7,062 nucleotides of DNA from CAYVTV01 sp964454295 (GTDB lineage Bacteria; Bacteroidota; Bacteroidia; Bacteroidales; GCA-2748055), in contig CAYVTV010000219.1 of NCBI GenBank assembly GCA_964454295.1, forward strand, positions 1 to 7,062, in the 5' to 3' direction. Positions 6,183 to 7,062 of this stretch are shown here, in pieces. Numbering within the stretch: the stretch's first letter is position 1; the number at the start of each line of letters is the position of its first letter. The notes beneath the pieces are model-generated. The model saw only the letters and a list, made by a program, of their open reading frames with translations. It was not told where the DNA came from and ran no database searches. The position numbers were made by a program, and so were the translations under genes.

Positions 6183-7062
6183 ATGCACTTCATAACACGT
6201 CTCTGCAGAATCCTCCTGCTCCTCCTTATCCCCTCACTCCTGCCCGCCCAGGATAAAAATTGCTGGCCCCTTTTCCGTGGAAACCCTGAACTCCGGGGCA
6301 TCAGCTTTGCAGATATCCCTTCTTCCCCGGAATTATTGTGGGTATATAAAGCGGCAGACGGGATCAAGGCACCGGTGGTAGTGTGTGAAGATATTATAAT
6401 AACCGGCTCTGTAAACGGAACAGTGTACGCCCTGGATCTGAAAGGAGAACCGTTGTGGAAATTTGAAACCGGAAACGGCATTGAAGCTCCGGCCCTGATT
6501 AATATGGACATGGTTTATATCGGCAATCTGGAAGGAACTCTTTTTGCCCTTAACCTGCATACCGGAAAGGAGATATGGCAGTATAAGACCGGCGGCCAGA
6601 TAATGGGCTCTCCCAATATATTCAGGTCAGGAACAGCATCATACATAATCACAGGTAGCTATGACTATTATCTTCATTGTGTGGATGCAAAAACAGGCGC
6701 ATTTAAGTGGAAATACGAATCGGATAACTTTATCCACGGGGCTGCTTCCATTACTGACAACCTGGCTGTGTTCGGCGGCTGTGACGGTTTCCTCCACCTG
6801 GTAAATGTTCATACGGGAAAATTGCAGAATAAGATCGATATCGCTACCTATATAGCAAGCTCAGCAACTACCGGTGGAGGATATGCTTATGTGGGTGATT
6901 ATGACGGACAATTTTCATGTGTCAGCCTGAAGGAAAAAAAGGTCGCCTGGACCTTTATAAGTGAAGACTCACAACTTCCGTTTATCGGCTCCCCTTCACT
7001 TTATAAAAATGTGGTTATCGCAGGAAGCAGAGACAGGCATGTGTATTGCCTGAACAAAAATA
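6183..7062 (+). CDS. Secreted PQQ-type beta-propeller protein, 3' end beyond the window
   Basis: The frame is open to the window edge, giving 293 complete residues. From the ATG at 6183 the N-terminus is a clear signal peptide: MHFITRLCR, a Leu-rich core (LLLLLIPSLL) and a likely cleavage site after LPA. An in-frame ATG at 6126 would add 19 residues before it and is less likely. There is no lipobox. The mature protein opens with CWPLFRGNPELRG, the WPxFRG entry motif of PQQ-repeat propellers. Repeating blades follow with signatures such as YALDLKGEPLWKFE, FALNLHTGKEIWQY, HCVDAKTGAFKWKY and HLVNVHTGKL, each preceded by a turn like ITGSVNGT or YIGNLEGT. About six blades are visible. No Cys-Cys pair is seen, so PQQ binding is doubtful. 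It is a second propeller next to the NuoEF-like operon but differs from the first in having a signal peptide rather than three membrane helices. It is separated from that operon by the palindrome and may be transcribed on its own. Confidence 0.85.
   Translation, partial: MHFITRLCRILLLLLIPSLLPAQDKNCWPLFRGNPELRGISFADIPSSPELLWVYKAADGIKAPVVVCEDIIITGSVNGTVYALDLKGEPLWKFETGNGIEAPALINMDMVYIGNLEGTLFALNLHTGKEIWQYKTGGQIMGSPNIFRSGTASYIITGSYDYYLHCVDAKTGAFKWKYESDNFIHGAASITDNLAVFGGCDGFLHLVNVHTGKLQNKIDIATYIASSATTGGGYAYVGDYDGQFSCVSLKEKKVAWTFISEDSQLPFIGSPSLYKNVVIAGSRDRHVYCLNKN

Overview
The window looks like a chromosomal piece of an anaerobic Bacteroidota (Bacteroidales-like) organism. This is an inference, resting on weak or absent Shine-Dalgarno sequences, base composition that is moderate by eye, redox proteins of hydrogenase/complex I type, and an intergenic CACAAAG-rich inverted repeat of a kind I associate with environmental anaerobes. 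All genes are on the + strand.

Layout: (1) 1-225 is a leader without a convincing gene. It contains a stretch resembling the 3' half of a cobalamin riboswitch, a perfect 8-bp hairpin, and two TCCGCC copies that could compete for one downstream GGCGGA. (2) 226-2073 encodes a three-helix membrane protein with a periplasmic PQQ-type beta-propeller. (3) 2080-4422 encodes a four-part NADH-dehydrogenase/hydrogenase-type flavoprotein: NuoE + HndB-like thioredoxin fold + NuoF + 2[4Fe-4S] ferredoxin in one chain. (4) 4432-5988 encodes an iron-sulfur flavoprotein that carries a GltD-like FAD module between the two ends of a NuoG/HydA-like N-terminal region. (5) 5989-6182 is intergenic and holds a large imperfect palindrome. 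(6) From about 6183 to the window edge runs a second, secreted, PQQ-type beta-propeller, cut off at its 3' end.

Genes 2-4 are separated by only 6 and 9 bp and are probably one operon. The two redox proteins together resemble the core of the electron-bifurcating Bfu/HydABC/Sporomusa-type Nfn group: an NADH-oxidising FMN site, many Fe-S clusters, and a GltD-like partner. No H-cluster hydrogenase domain, molybdopterin domain or quinone-binding subunit is visible. The GltD-like partner has lost its NAD(P)H domain, and one of the two NuoG-type 4Fe-4S clusters has been lost cleanly. The terminal electron acceptor or donor is therefore not evident. The most interesting feature is this reduced, orphan FAD/Fe-S subunit paired with a one-chain NuoEF core and bracketed by two exported beta-propellers. 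Whether the propellers take part in the redox process is unknown.
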